Shown: in pieces, positions 33,197 through 44,533 of the stretch | Position numbering within the stretch: the first letter of the stretch is position 1 | Layout: each line of letters begins with the position of its first letter | Source of the DNA: Plantago major | Taxonomy: Eukaryota > Streptophyta > Magnoliopsida > Lamiales > Plantaginaceae | Direction: 5' to 3' | Assembly: GCA_026545765.1 (NCBI GenBank) | Contig: CM048844.1 | Location: 67,908,035-67,972,034 of the forward strand | Length of the DNA: 64,000 nt | Program-made: the position numbers and the translations under genes | Notes under the pieces: generated by a model | What the model was told of the DNA's origin: nothing | What the model saw: the letters and a program-made list of their open reading frames with translations, nothing else | Database searches by the model: none

Positions 33197-34448
33197 TGTT
33201 GGTCGAGATAACGGAAGTAAAATCTTGGGGGGTGAATAGTCTTTTAAAACTTTTGTCGATAAGATGCTTTCTCGAAACATGGGGTTTCTGATAACTAAAT
33301 TCAGAGCGCGGAAGACTTTAAGATAGGTTAGTGTAGAAACAATAAATATATGTGTGTGCTTTGAAATGTAAATCTGAGAAAGGTAAATGACACAAGTATA
33401 GTGGTATCTGGAGGTGGCGTAATCCTCCAACTAATCCACTTGGTCTTTCGAGACCTAGAATTCACTAGAACAGATAATTGAGTTCACCTTACAAAATCAT
33501 ATTCTAAGATTCTTAAACAAATGGTTCCCAACCAAATGTTCCCCTGAGTTATTCCGACTCCTAGAGCTAAGTACTTCCTCTACTCAAATAACCTTGGAGT
33601 TATTCCCTGATTTCCCAAAACAAGTACTTCCTCTACTCCACGCCTTGATGGTGTTGGTTATAAGGTTTTGTCAGAGGGGCTTCTCGTATAACTTTTCAGT
33701 TATGTTTTCAGAGAGCCTAATAGAACAAGACTACTTAATACACTTGTTCAGTGGATGGCGATCGCTCTTCTTGACCCAGTAATTGGTGTCCGTTCTGGAG
33801 AATGAGCTTCAGAAAGGGTATCTGATAGTTCAACTCTTTCACTAATAACAATCTCTTGTTAAGGTTCAGGACAACTTAGAACTACTAGTGATTCTTCAAG
33901 CAACAGAAAGCTTTCAGAAAGGGTAGTAGAGTGCTTGAGAGAATACTTTGCTTGATGGTAAGTTTGCAAGATAGAGCGTTCTAATGTATGTATTTTCAAG
34001 CATCTAAGTGTGTGATATATATAGATAAATTTGAGAGGCATTTGAATTGTATACGTTGTGCTCTCTATCAAATTATATCCGTTTATATCTTGAACTATGT
34101 ACTCAGAAGTCACTATCTCATTCTTCAGAGAGGACTTGCTTTTTGCAGCATTTCTGTCGATGCATTTAATGCATAGTACTGTTCTTTGTCCTTTAGTCTC
34201 AGCGGATACATGAGCCTTTCTGATGGCTTGCATGCTCCATACTCATGATGTCATATGTCCAGAATTATATTTCAAAAGTAAGTTAATATACTCAAGAAAG
34301 GATTAAGGACATAGTCTTTACTAGACTAATCATACTCAGTGATTTCCTCTTTTACAATGTTCAAGTGAACCAAGAGTACTTAATCACCTTTCTGGCTAAG
34401 ATAAGAACATGTGATGAGTGATCAAAATACTAACTGATATTCCTAACA
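33197..34448 (-). mobile_element. 5' LTR of Copia element A (1,252 bp)
   Basis: 'TGTTGGTCGAGATAACGG' to 'GATATTCCTAACA'. It pairs with 17551-18970. Against that copy it lacks about 150 bp at 34317 (the deletion joins 'catagtcttt' to 'actagactaatc') and, between 33197 and 33780, shows many 1-3 base losses that often turn CAG or CTG into CG. The right half is nearly identical to the 3' LTR, which implies a fairly recent insertion. Confidence 0.88.
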
Positions 34449-34647
34449 AACATACTCTCAGATATCAATCTATAAAAGATAACTTGTCAGCAAAGATCAC
34501 ACCTTGTGATTTGGTTGATGTTTACTTTCTGCACTTAATTGAAAGAATTGAAAGATCTTATGAATTGATTAAGTGGTGGATTGTTTCCTCATCCAGATTT
34601 GTAATAGGTCAGATTGTCATCGTTGACTGATCAAAATGGGGGAAATT
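34449..34647 (+). mobile_element. Element C resumed: internal 3' end and polypurine tract
   Basis: It matches, in reverse, the 3' region of A at about 19190-18971 (shared 'gtgatttggttgatgtttac', 'cagcaaagatcac', 'attaagtggtggattgtttc'), so it is the same part of a plus-strand element. It ends in the polypurine tract 'gatcaaaatgggggaaat'. It continues the sequence broken off at about 17550. Confidence 0.75.
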
Positions 34648-36249
34648 TGTTAGGAATATCTGTTTAGATTTTGATCAGCAACCTAATGACTTATCTTAGC
34701 TCAGAAAGGTGGTTAGTACTCTTGGTTCACTTGAACACTGTAAAAGAGGAAAATCACTAAGTATGATAGTCTAGTAAATCTTGTATAGGATGTTAGGTCT
34801 CTGAATGTAATTTTTATTTTCTGAAGAAGACCAAGAAGAAGGCATCCAGCAGGAGAAGTTCAAAGGATTTGAAGACTGCTCAAAATTTGCTGAAGACAAA
34901 GGTTATCAGATACCGATGTCCAGATATCTTGAAGAAACAAGTGTTTAAATAAACACGTGTTGCAAAAGATATCTGAGAATACAAGGTTTCTGAACGAGGA
35001 AAAGTGCCCACAGATATCTACACTCAGATACCTTGGATAAAGATTATGTTTTCGAGGAACAATATATTTTTAACAAGTGATATCTGGAGTTGTGATAATC
35101 TCTGGAAAAGGACGTGCAAAGCTTCAGAAAGCATGCATAGTTCCGTTGTCACTACAGGACAAAGTATAGTACTATGCATTAAATGCGCGGACAGAAATGT
35201 CTGAACAAAAACGGTAGTCTCTGAAGAGGAAGACAAACGTGCAACAGTACTATACTCAGATATCAATAGTTTGAATTTGATTTAAGCCTAACGGATACTA
35301 TTCAAACGGTACTCAAATTCATCTATAAATATCAACACTTAGAATGCTTGAGAATACATACACAAAACTTACACCAAGAACACTGAATACTCACACAAGG
35401 TCTCTCAAGCATACTACTTACCTTCAAGCTTTCTGTTGCGACCAAAGCTCTTGATTCTAAGTAGCACAAAAGTTCTAAGTGTCCTGATCTTTAACAAGCA
35501 TTGTTATTTGTGAAAGAGTTGAATTAAGATTTCATATCTGAGATTCATTCTCTTGAACACTTATCATAGACTTGGGTCAGTAAAGAACAAGATACCATAC
35601 ATTGAAAAGTGTATTAAGTATACTTGATTCATAGAGATATCTGCATAACTGAACAAGTTATTAAAGAAGCTCACCTGACAAACTACCTTAACCAACACCT
35701 TAATCGGCGTGGAGTACAGGAAGTACTTAGTTTGGGAAACTAAGGAATAATTCCAAGGTTACTGAGCATAGGAACTACTTAGTTTGGGAAACTAAGGAAT
35801 AGCTCAAAAGGATTCTGAGTACATGAAGTACTTGGCCGAGAAAGCCAGGGAATAACTCAGGGGGGACACTTGGTTGGGAACCTAGTGTATTTAGGAATCG
35901 AGAGAAGATACTTGTAAGGTTACCTCAATTATCTGTCTTAGTGGATTCTAGGTCTGAGAAAGGCCGAAGTGGATTAGTTGAAGGATTACGCCACCTTCAG
36001 ATACCACTATAAAGACTTGTGTTATTTACTTTCTGCAATTTATTACTTGCTTTATTTAGCTTGCTAAGTATTTACACATATCTTGCTGAGCACGTGCACT
36101 TATCACAAAAAGTCTTCCGCTCTCTGAAAATAAGTATCTTATATCTTCACAGATATCTGAGAAATTGTGTTTATCGACAAAAGTTTGAAAAAGACTATTC
36201 ACCCCCCCCCCCCCTCTAGTCTTTTACTTTGCCGTTATCTGGACCAACA
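34648..36249 (+). mobile_element. 3' LTR of SIRE-like Copia element C (1,602 bp)
   Basis: 'TGTTAGGAATATCTG' to 'GTTATCTGGACCAACA', plus orientation, directly after a polypurine tract. It is the reverse complement family of the LTR at 42412-44021 and of the solo LTR at 24122. It carries a 13-C run close to its end (36202-36214) and many copies of 'agatatctg'. Beyond its end, element B starts abruptly inside the reverse transcriptase. Confidence 0.87.
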
Positions 36250-37200
36250 TAGTCTGATTGTGTCCAATCTTGCAACTGGAGCATATGACTCGTCAAAATC
36301 TAGTCCTTCTGTCTGGATGAATCCCTTGGCAACCAACCTTGCTTTGTTTCTGGTTATTTCACCAGACTCATTCATTTTATTTCTGAAAACCCACTTGGTT
36401 CCAATTACAGATATTTCGTCAACAAATGGAACAAGTTTCGAGACTTTGTTTCTCTCAAATTGATCCAACTCTTCTTGCATTCCAGAGATCCAATCTTGAT
36501 CCTTCAATGCTTCTTCTATAGTTTTAGGTTCAATATTTGAGATGAAACATCCATAAAGAGAGTCAGCAATTGCTCTCCTAGTTCTAACTCCTTGGTCTAA
36601 AGGACCGATCACATCCTTTGCAAGATGATTTCTTATCCATTTCATAATGTGTTTTGAACTACTAGGATCAATATCATTTTGATCTGAATGTGAATCAATA
36701 TGACCTTAATAGGATACTTGTGCAGTATCTGAGATATCTGTCACATGGGAAATGCCATGGATATCTGACACTTTTTCAGTGTTAGAGATATCTGGAATTT
36801 GATTTTCAGCAATCTCATTCTCAGAAACCTCTTCATGATGAAGGTTCTCAGTAACCTGTTCCATTTCTGGAATTCTCATAGGAAATTCTTCATCATGTCT
36901 TAGAGTCATCTATTTGTTACTAAGCAATGGTTGCTTTTCATCGTCAGATTCATCCTCTAAGTGAATGATAGAATTGTTTCCTTTTGAGGATTCTTCTTCA
37001 GAATCTTTAATCATTACCTCTTTGAACCTATCTGAGAGTTCTTCATTCAAGGGTACTTTCTTGTTTCCTTCGTAGAAGACTACATGAACAGATTCTTCAA
37101 TCTTTTGCATTCTTTTGTTGTAGATTCTGTAGGCTTTGCTATTTAGAAAATAACCAAATACTCCTTCATTTGCTTTTGGTTGAAATGTTCTCAAGTATTA
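36250..37200 (-). pseudogene. Copia element B pol: start of reverse transcriptase and linker, truncated
   Basis: Minus strand. The charged linker ('MRTFQPKANEGVFGY', 'SKAYRIYNKRMQKIEESVHV', about 37194-36910) leads to '[19 protein letters not shown]', '[20 protein letters not shown]' and '[19 protein letters not shown]' (36645-36260). It stops at the border with the C LTR, so the catalytic part of the transcriptase, the RNase H and any extra gene are missing. Several stops interrupt the linker. Confidence 0.85.
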
Positions 37201-38368
37201 TTTTCCATTGTTAAGAACAAAACATCTGCAACCAAACACCCTTAGATGTTTGATACTAGGGGGTCTACCAATCAAAAGCTCATAAGGAGTTTTGTCATGG
37301 TGTTTGTTAATCAAACATCTATTTTGAGTGTAGCAGGCTGTGTTAACAGCTTCAACCTAATATATTTCACTTATTTCAGTGTCAGCAAGCATTGTTCTTG
37401 CTGCTTCTTTTAGGGTCCTATTCTTCCTTTCAGCAACACCATTTTGTTGTGGTGTCCTTAAGGAAGATAGTTGATGTTGTATACTTTTGCAGGTACAAAA
37501 CTCTTTTATGTACTGGTTCACAAACTCAGTACCATGGTCTGTTCTGATTACAGATACCTTGTCATTTTCCATGACTTCAAGCTTATTCAACAAGTTGGGT
37601 ATCTCAACCCTTGCATCAGATTTTGTTTGAGAAATACAACCCAAGTGAATCTTGAGTAATCATCAACAACAACCAGACCATACTTCTTTCTCATAGCTAA
37701 TTCTGAGGAGGATTAAAAAAGATCCATATGTAACATTTGCTGTGGCCTTTCACTGGAGTGTCTAGTTTTAGACTTGAAAGATGTTTTGGATTGTTTTCCC
37801 ATTTGGCATGCTGAGCATATACCATCTTTTCTATATACCATTTTGGGTAAACCAACCACCAATTCTTTCTTGGCTAGCTTGGTCAGAGTTTTGAAGTTCA
37901 AGTGACTCATTCTTTTATGCCATAGCCAGTTTTCTTCAGTGTGGCCAAATTGACTCACCATGAGACATTCTTCACTTGTGGCAGATGCCTAGTCAGCAAC
38001 ATAAAGATTTCCTTTTCGCCTAGCAACCAAGACTGTCTGCTTTGACTCATTGTCAATTACTTTGCATAGTTTTGACTTGATCTTGACAGTGTACCCTTTG
38101 TCTACTAATTGACTCATGCTTAGGATATTTTATTTCAATCCATTTACATGTAGTACTTCAAATATTGTAAGAGCTCCAAACTTCAGATTGCCAAATCCTA
38201 TGGTTGGATTTTCATCTCCTCCAGCAAATCTAATAATTGGTCCATTATCGCATTTTCTGTAGTTAATCAGATTTGCTTGTCTCCTGTCATGTGCTTCCCA
38301 CATCCACTATCAAAATGCCACTTCGGGTTTTTCCTCATAGTGTTCTGCACAAAACAGGAAACAAGGAG
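37201..38368 (-). pseudogene. Copia element B pol: protease and integrase
   Basis: Minus strand order: protease 'DSGCGKHMTGD' near 38310-38275; 'VLHVNGLK' then a stop; the zinc region 'WLWHKRMSHLNFKTLTKLAK' and 'ICSACQMGKQSKTSFKSKTR' (37930-37780); and the integrase core 'YGLVVVDDYSRFTWV', 'VIRTDHGTEFVNQYIKEFC' and 'TPQQNGVAERKNRTLKEAAR' (37700-37380), so all three catalytic acidic residues can be read. Stops and at least one frameshift (near 37640) separate the parts. Confidence 0.85.
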
Positions 38369-39832
38369 TTAGGCTCTCATTCCAACAATGGAACCTTCTG
38401 GACTAAAGAATCTCCCTGTAGGAATCCATTTCTGAATGAACTTCCTTTGGATATTCTTTTGTCTTGTTGGAATATAAGGAGAAATTTTAGGTAAATGATT
38501 GGTATCATTATCATTTAAAGCTATTTTCCTTCTTGGTGTGTTCCTTGGTGCTCCTCGTGGTTCTTTCAGATACCTGTCAGATTGTTGAGTCTGCTTTCCA
38601 GCAAACTTAGCTTTCCTTGCCAGACTTCTTCTAGCCCTAGCATTCAGAGTGGTCGTAACCTGTTCTTTCTTCCACTTCTGATGATTGCTATGCGCAACCC
38701 TGGCTTTCATCCATCGTTCTTGCTCTTGTTTATACTCACGAGCGAGTTGTTTCCCGATGGCTTTATAGCCAATGCCATTTCGAGCACCTGGTGCTGTCTG
38801 AGTTCTCTTCTCAGCAGCTTTGCTAGTCTCTGGAACGTCTTTCTTTCCAGAAAATGTGATGTTGGAAAATTTGCCTGCTCCTGCAATTTTTCCTTTCTGA
38901 GAGACATAGCACTGTGGGTGATTACACTTTTCAGTGTTATGTTTCTTTACAGAAACATTCCCAACAGTTTTCTTTTGGACTTGTTTTTCCCACAAAGGTT
39001 TGGTCGCAACTGCCTTTCCTTTGTCAACAACCTTAGCTTTCTGACCAATGCTATATGTTATTTGGGAACCATCTTGCTGAGCACTAACAAATGTTATTCT
39101 TTCGTCACTCTTATTCAGAGTGGTAGAACTATTTGTTTGTGTGTCCAGCCCAAGTCCTCCCTTTTCTGAAGGATCTCTTAAATAAGAGTGTACTTCAGTA
39201 AGAGTGTCACAAGCTTTGGCATAGGATTGAAAAGATAGTTCTTTCTTCTTGAGTTCCTCATTTTCAGAAAGAAGATCTTTATTTTCCTTTTGGAGTATAT
39301 CCATTGCCTTTCTGTGTAACTTCTCTGTTTCAGATATCTGTGCTTTGAGAAATGCATTTTCAGCATCCTTTTTCTCAGATATCTTGAGTAATTGTGAATT
39401 TTCCTTCTCAAGAGAATTCTTTTCTTCTTCAAGAATGTCGGCTCTAGCTCGGATCATTTGAAATTCTCTTTTGTAGAGATCAAGTTCTCTTCTAAAATAT
39501 TCCGAATCTCTGATTTCTTCCTCATCACTCTCATAAGTTATGAATTGAGAGATGTTGGTTACCTCGTCTGCCATTAGGCAGGGCTCAATGTTGGAGCAAT
39601 CAAGATAGATCTCCTCAGCAACCCCGCATAATTTCCTTTTCTTTTGACCAAAGTCAACTAATTCATGAGTGATGCCACATAATTCTGGAGAAGGTAATTT
39701 GGTATCATCTGCCTTCTTCCTCAGATTCTGACTCAATATCAAGAGCATCCAGTTGGATTTGAATCTTTTTCCTTTCTTCAGTGAGCATAGCTCTCTGACC
39801 TCTATTGAAGTTTCGTCTATCTTTCTTGTCAC
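38369..39832 (-). pseudogene. Copia element B gag C-terminal extension (487-codon open frame)
   Basis: One long open frame from the end of the gag zinc knuckle part to just before protease. It includes 'LPSPELCGITHELVDFG', then 'MADEVTNISQFITYESDEEE', a long coiled coil ('LKISEKKDAENAFLKAQISE', 'LLSENEELKKKELSFQSYAK'), 'CNHPQCYVSQKGKIAGAGKF', a basic tract ('NARARRSLARKAKFAGK') and the ending 'QKWIPTGRFFSPEGS'. A has the same layout. I do not know a named domain for the CNHPxC part. Confidence 0.74.
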
Positions 39833-40647
39833 CTGTCTTTAGCTTATTGAAAACAGGGCAATCTCTTTTAAAATGACCAGGTTTCTGACAATAGAAACAG
39901 ATATCGTTTCTGATTTCTGCTTCTTCAGTACTAGATGCTTGCTGAGCCGGCTTGTTCAGCGAGCTTGACAGCTGCATATTTTTGTACTGGTGATAATTTG
40001 AGCCTAGATGCTTTTTCAGCTTCTCTTTGGCTTTTCTTCTCTCAATCTCCCGACTGACATATTTTCTCATTTGCTTTACAGCAAGAGCATCTTCCTCAGT
40101 CATTTCCTTGGTATCCTTCTTTTCAGAAGTAACTTGTGTTACTAAAGCAACATTGTGAACTTTCTCAGCAATTGTTTGTTCTCTCTGAGTAGTTTCATAG
40201 TTGACAGTAGCTAAGTGGAAAAAGAGTTCTACTGGAGTGATATTTGGCATTCCTTGGTTGAAATAAAAATACTGAGTGTGTTCCCAGTTTTGATTCAAGC
40301 TTCTCACAATAGTCTTAACCTTTTCAAGGTTAGAGTATCTCTCACTTTCACCAAGTGCAACCATTTCACTCATCAATGTTGTGAACCGGAAATCTAGTTC
40401 TTCAAGAGTCTCTGTGGGACCTTGTTTAAAGTTTTGGAATTTGAGCTTCAAAACTTCGAACTTATTTTCCTTTGTTTTCTTAGTGCCGGCAAAGATTTCC
40501 TCAATCAGTTGCCAGGCTACTTTCACCGTTTTTGCACCCCACAGTTTACACTGTATGTGCTATGGAGTGGAACGTATGATGATATTGCGAGCCTGACCAT
40601 CCAGTCGATTTCTATTGGCATCTTTTGATGTCCAGAGCTCTCTGGGC
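39705..40647 (-). pseudogene. Copia element B gag, capsid part and zinc knuckle
   Basis: Minus strand. The UBN2-type gag part reads 'KVAWQLIEEIFAGTKKTKEN', 'LKLKFQNFKQGPTETLEELD' and 'IVRSLNQNWEHTQYFYFNQG'; the zinc knuckle 'CFYCQKPGHFKRDC' (about 39900-39855) is intact, followed by 'RRNFNRGQRAMLTEERKKIQ'. Upstream, 'ELWTSKDANRNRLDGQA' (40640-40570) is interrupted by the solo LTR at 40648; the N-terminus continues at 42023. Overlap with the next entry reflects a frame change near 39710-39830. Confidence 0.82.
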
Positions 40648-42022
40648 TGATGAGACAATATTCTAACGTCTCATTTGGTCCTTTTAGCGGTCTTTTGTTA
40701 GTCTTTGACTTTAGTTTTATAGTGTTTTTGTACGTTTTTATGCTTTGGTACTTTGTTTGTGTTTTGTAGGATTTTTTTGTGTTATTTGGTCCCGAAGGTG
40801 AAAATCGGAGTGAAGACATTGGTTATAGATCTCTGAATGAAGAGTAATTGGGTGAAGACGGAAGTGGATTCGGAGTTCGGACGAAGAATTGAGAGGCGTT
40901 TTAGCGTGACTTGCAAAAGTGATGATTTACGGAGCAGTCTAGCCATTTTGGACATAACTCTCTCATATGAAGTCCGATTTACCTGATCTCGGTGGCCATG
41001 GAAAGATAATTCAAAGGGCTACAACTTTAGTGCCAAAATATTGCCAAATTCTTCCTGAATAAAAAGATACAGACATCGCAAGTTGACTGTCAGAAAGCAT
41101 CTTCGCCGCGGCGAGATATTTAGGCGCGCCCCGGCGAGAGTTCCCGAGAGCTTATTTGCTGGGCGATTTTCTGGTCGAATTCTGCTAGGATTCTACTCGT
41201 TTTTTCTCCTTTAAATAGATTTCTTTCACCATAACTTCAGACATAACTCGTTTTACCCTAGATATGCATAGGAGAGCTCCTAGATTCGGACATTGACATT
41301 GAGATATCTTTGGAGCTTGGTTACTCATTGATTTTATTCATCAAGATTATTGGTATTGATTTCTCCATTTCTTTCTTCTTTACGATTCGTTCTTTATCTT
41401 ATCGATTGAATTGTATGTTATTGCGTACGAGTTTATCATCTATGTTTCATACGATTTTTACCATGAATCTCTGTATGCAATCATCTATTATGAGTAGCTA
41501 AACACCTTTGAATACAGTAGTATGTGAAGGTTATGCATATTCGTTCTAGGGTTTATCAAATCACTCATATAGGTTAGTCTCGTATTAAATCTTCGTAAAA
41601 ACCTTCAATTCGATAAGTCCGTATTAAATTCTCTAAATTGTTCATGTTTAAGGATCGTGAATTGACGACTCACGATTTCTCCAGTATAATATTTTCTAAG
41701 AGCAATTGGTTGAATCGAATTGATTGATTTGCTCTACAACAACCGTGTGACAAATATGATTGTTATCCCTTGTTCGAATTAGCATAATTGGATCTTGCTA
41801 CTGTATTCATCTTTCTCTCATTGTTAGTCATAATCTTAGCTTTAGTCAATCTAGTTAGAAGTATACAAAACCATCAATCAAACTGTTACTTACAAATAAT
41901 CTGTTTACTCTCACTCGTTGTGGTAGCTTGATTAATTCCCTAGAGAACGATACCGAGTTAAGCATAGTCTACAACTACAACTTATTCTCTTAAGTTATTT
42001 AGAGTATAATTTGAGCTCATCA
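40648..42022 (+). mobile_element. Athila-type solo LTR (1,375 bp) in the gag of element B
   Basis: 'TGATGAGACAATATTCTAACG' begins and 'TTTGAGCTCATCA' ends it (TGATGAG/CTCATCA ends), flanked by the 5-bp duplication TGGGC at 40643-40647 and 42023-42027. Excision would rejoin the two gag parts of B. Late words such as 'ttccctagagaacgatacc' fit the R-U5 part of Athila-like LTRs. A GC-rich patch with 'gccgcggcgag' and 'gcgccccggcgag' lies at 41104-41144. Orientation is inferred from similarity to the 49.8-kb LTR read on the minus strand. Confidence 0.88.
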
Positions 42023-42293
42023 TGGGCTTTGGATCGGAAATAACTTGACCAGTAGGTCTTCCACTAGTTGAAGCACCTGTTTGTGAGGAACCACCACTTG
42101 GTTCTTCATCAGTGGGAACTCTGTCTCTACCATTAGAAACCTCCATGACCTGCTTGAGTTGTTGAATGACTATGGGGCCATTCTTTATTACTTCGATCAT
42201 TTCATCACTAATGGCTTCTAGGTGGAGCATCATGTTGTTCTTCCATTTCTCATAATTCTCTAACTTGAGAATTGGAGCGTCACTTAAAGACAT
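42023..42293 (-). pseudogene. Copia element B gag N-terminus
   Basis: 'MSLSDAPILKLENYEKWKNN' at 42293 down to 'GQVISDPKPM' at the solo LTR. Element A has the same start. The variable S, T and G-rich part differs between the two. Confidence 0.8.
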
Positions 42294-42397
42294 CCTGCAG
42301 CAAACACACTAAACAGACAAATCAAGTGTAGGTGAAAAGCAGTTAGTGGGAACTTATCTAGGATCTAGGTTCAGTGCAGAAGGCTTGGGAACCTCCT

Positions 42398-42409
42398 GCT
42401 CTGATACCA
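42398..42409 (-). promoter_or_regulatory. Primer binding site of element B (initiator-Met tRNA)
   Basis: Plus 'GCTCTGATACCA' is the complement of TGGTATCAGAGC, the standard Copia site matching the 3' end of initiator-Met tRNA. It is two bases from the 5' LTR and fixes that LTR's orientation as minus. Confidence 0.93.
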
Positions 42410-42411
42410 CT

Positions 42412-44021
42412 TGTTGTCCAGATAACGACAAAGAGAAAAGACTGGGGGGGTGAATAGCCTTTTACAACTTTTGTCGATAAACACAATTTTTCAGATATCT
42501 GTGAAGATATCTGATACTTAATTTCAGAGAGCGAAACACTTTTCTGTGATAAGTGCACGTGCTCAGCAAGATATGTGTAAATACTCAGCAAGGTAAATAA
42601 AGCAAGTAATAAATTGCAGACAGTAAATAACACTGATCTTTATAGTGGTATCTGAAGGTGGCATAATCCTTCAACTAATCCACTTCGGCCTTTCTCAGAC
42701 CTAGAATCCACTAAGACAGATAATTGAGTTCACCTTACAAATATCTTCTCTCGATTCCTAAATACACTAGGTTCCCAACCAAGTGTTCCCCCTGAGTTAT
42801 TCCTCGGCTTTCTCAGCCAAGTACTTCATGTATTCAGAAACCTTTGAGCTATTCCTTAGTTTCCCAAACTAAGTACTTCCTATGCTCAGTAACCTTGGAG
42901 TTATTCCTTAGTTTCCCAAACTAAGTACTTCCTGTACTCCACGCCGTTTAAGGTGTTGGTTAAGGTAGTTTGTCAGGTTTGGTAGATTAATAACTTCTTC
43001 AGTTATGTAATACTACCTTCTTTAACAAGAGTCACTTGACACACTTCACAATGTGTGGTGATATGTTCTTTACTGACCCAAGTCTATGATAAATGTTCTA
43101 GAGAATGAATCTCAGATACTTGATCTTTTGATTCAACTCCTTCACAGATAGCAATGCTTGTTAAGCATCAAGACACTTAGAACTTTCGTGCTACTTAGAA
43201 TTTAAGAGCTTAGTCACAACTGTAAGATGAAGAGTAAGTAGGTTGAAGGCTTGTATGCTTGAATGAATAAGTTTGTTCTCTGTGTAAGTTCAAGGTGTAA
43301 GTTCTGTGTGTTTTTTTCAAGCATTCTAAGTGTTGATATTTATAGTTGAAAATCATGCCGTTTGAATAGTATCCGTTAGGCTTAATGAAATTCAAACTAT
43401 TGATATTTGTAAATAGTACTGCAGAAAACGTTGTCTCTTTTCAGAGATTTCCGCTTTTGTTCAAATGTCTCTATCTGCGCATTTATTGCATTGTACTATT
43501 TTTGTCCTGTAGTGCCAACGGAACTATGCACGCTTTCTGAAGCATTGCATGTCCCTTTCCAGAGACCTTCACATCTCCAGATACCTTTTGAAACATTTGT
43601 TTCCCAGAAACATAGTTTTATCCAAGGTATCTGAGTGTAGATATCTGTGGGCACTTTTCCTCGTTCAGAAACCTTGCGTTCTCAGATATCTTTTTCAAAA
43701 CTGGTTCATTGAGAAACACTTGTTATCAAAGATATCTAGACATAGGTATCTGATAACCTTTGTCTTCAACAATCTTGTGCAGTCTTCAAAACTTTATTTT
43801 AATGTTGAACTTCTCCTGCTGGATGCCTTCTTCTTGGTCTTCTTCAAGGAAATAAAAATTACATTCAGAGACCTAACATCCTATACAAGATTTGCTAGAC
43901 TATCATACTTAGTGATTTTCCTCTTTTATAGTATTCAAGTGAACCAAGAGTACTAACCACCTTTCTGAGCTAAGATAAGTCATTAGGTTGCTGATCAAAA
44001 TCTAAACAGATATTCCTAACA
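42412..44021 (-). mobile_element. 5' LTR of Copia element B (1,610 bp)
   Basis: 'TGTTGTCCAGATAACG' to 'GATATTCCTAACA', next to a perfect primer site. Nearly the reverse complement of C's 3' LTR, including the 'cttcctgtactccacgccg' block. It has a 7-G run near its start and several 'agatatctg' copies. The 3' LTR of B is missing because B is truncated at 36250. Confidence 0.9.
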
Positions 44022-44533
44022 AAATCACTGTTGGATTAAGCATTTAATCAATACACCAAAATGTCTTTCGTTTTGCTTGATCTAACAGTTTAGATTGCAA
44101 ACGGTAATAGTAGGATTAGCTAGATTGATTGTAGCCTAGTGGAATTGACGCCTCCACTAGTGCTATTCATTTTTGAACTCAAGATTGTGACAACTTGCGT
44201 AATCTATCCTGTGAATCGTATGTATCCTGCTAGCTAGCTTGTTTCACATTACCGCTTCATAATTCTCCTTATTCATATCATTGTCGTTTAGATTAATCTG
44301 TTTTCTAGTTAGATTGCATAAGTAGAAAGATAATATAGAACAAATTCGTTGTCGAAGCAAACAACCCTTTTACTGCTTTCTTTACTGTAATTACTATTCG
44401 TAAACAAGACTCAGCTTAGTTAAGTCCTTCGAGACCGACCTCGGGGTTAACTTCCCTGCACTATAGGTTTTTGTAGTGTTGAGAATTAACTCTTGACTTT
44501 TAAACAAATTTAGAACTTTGATTTGACACATCA
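44022..44533 (+). mobile_element. Athila-type LTR right end (R-U5), plus orientation
   Basis: It reads as the reverse complement of the 13.9- and 49.8-kb LTRs: 'tagtggaattgacgcctcca', 'gctcagcttagttaagtcc'-like words, 'ccttcgagaccgacctcggg', and the end 'tttgatttgacacatca'. The left part is lost at the border with element B's LTR. About 510 bp remain. Confidence 0.68.
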
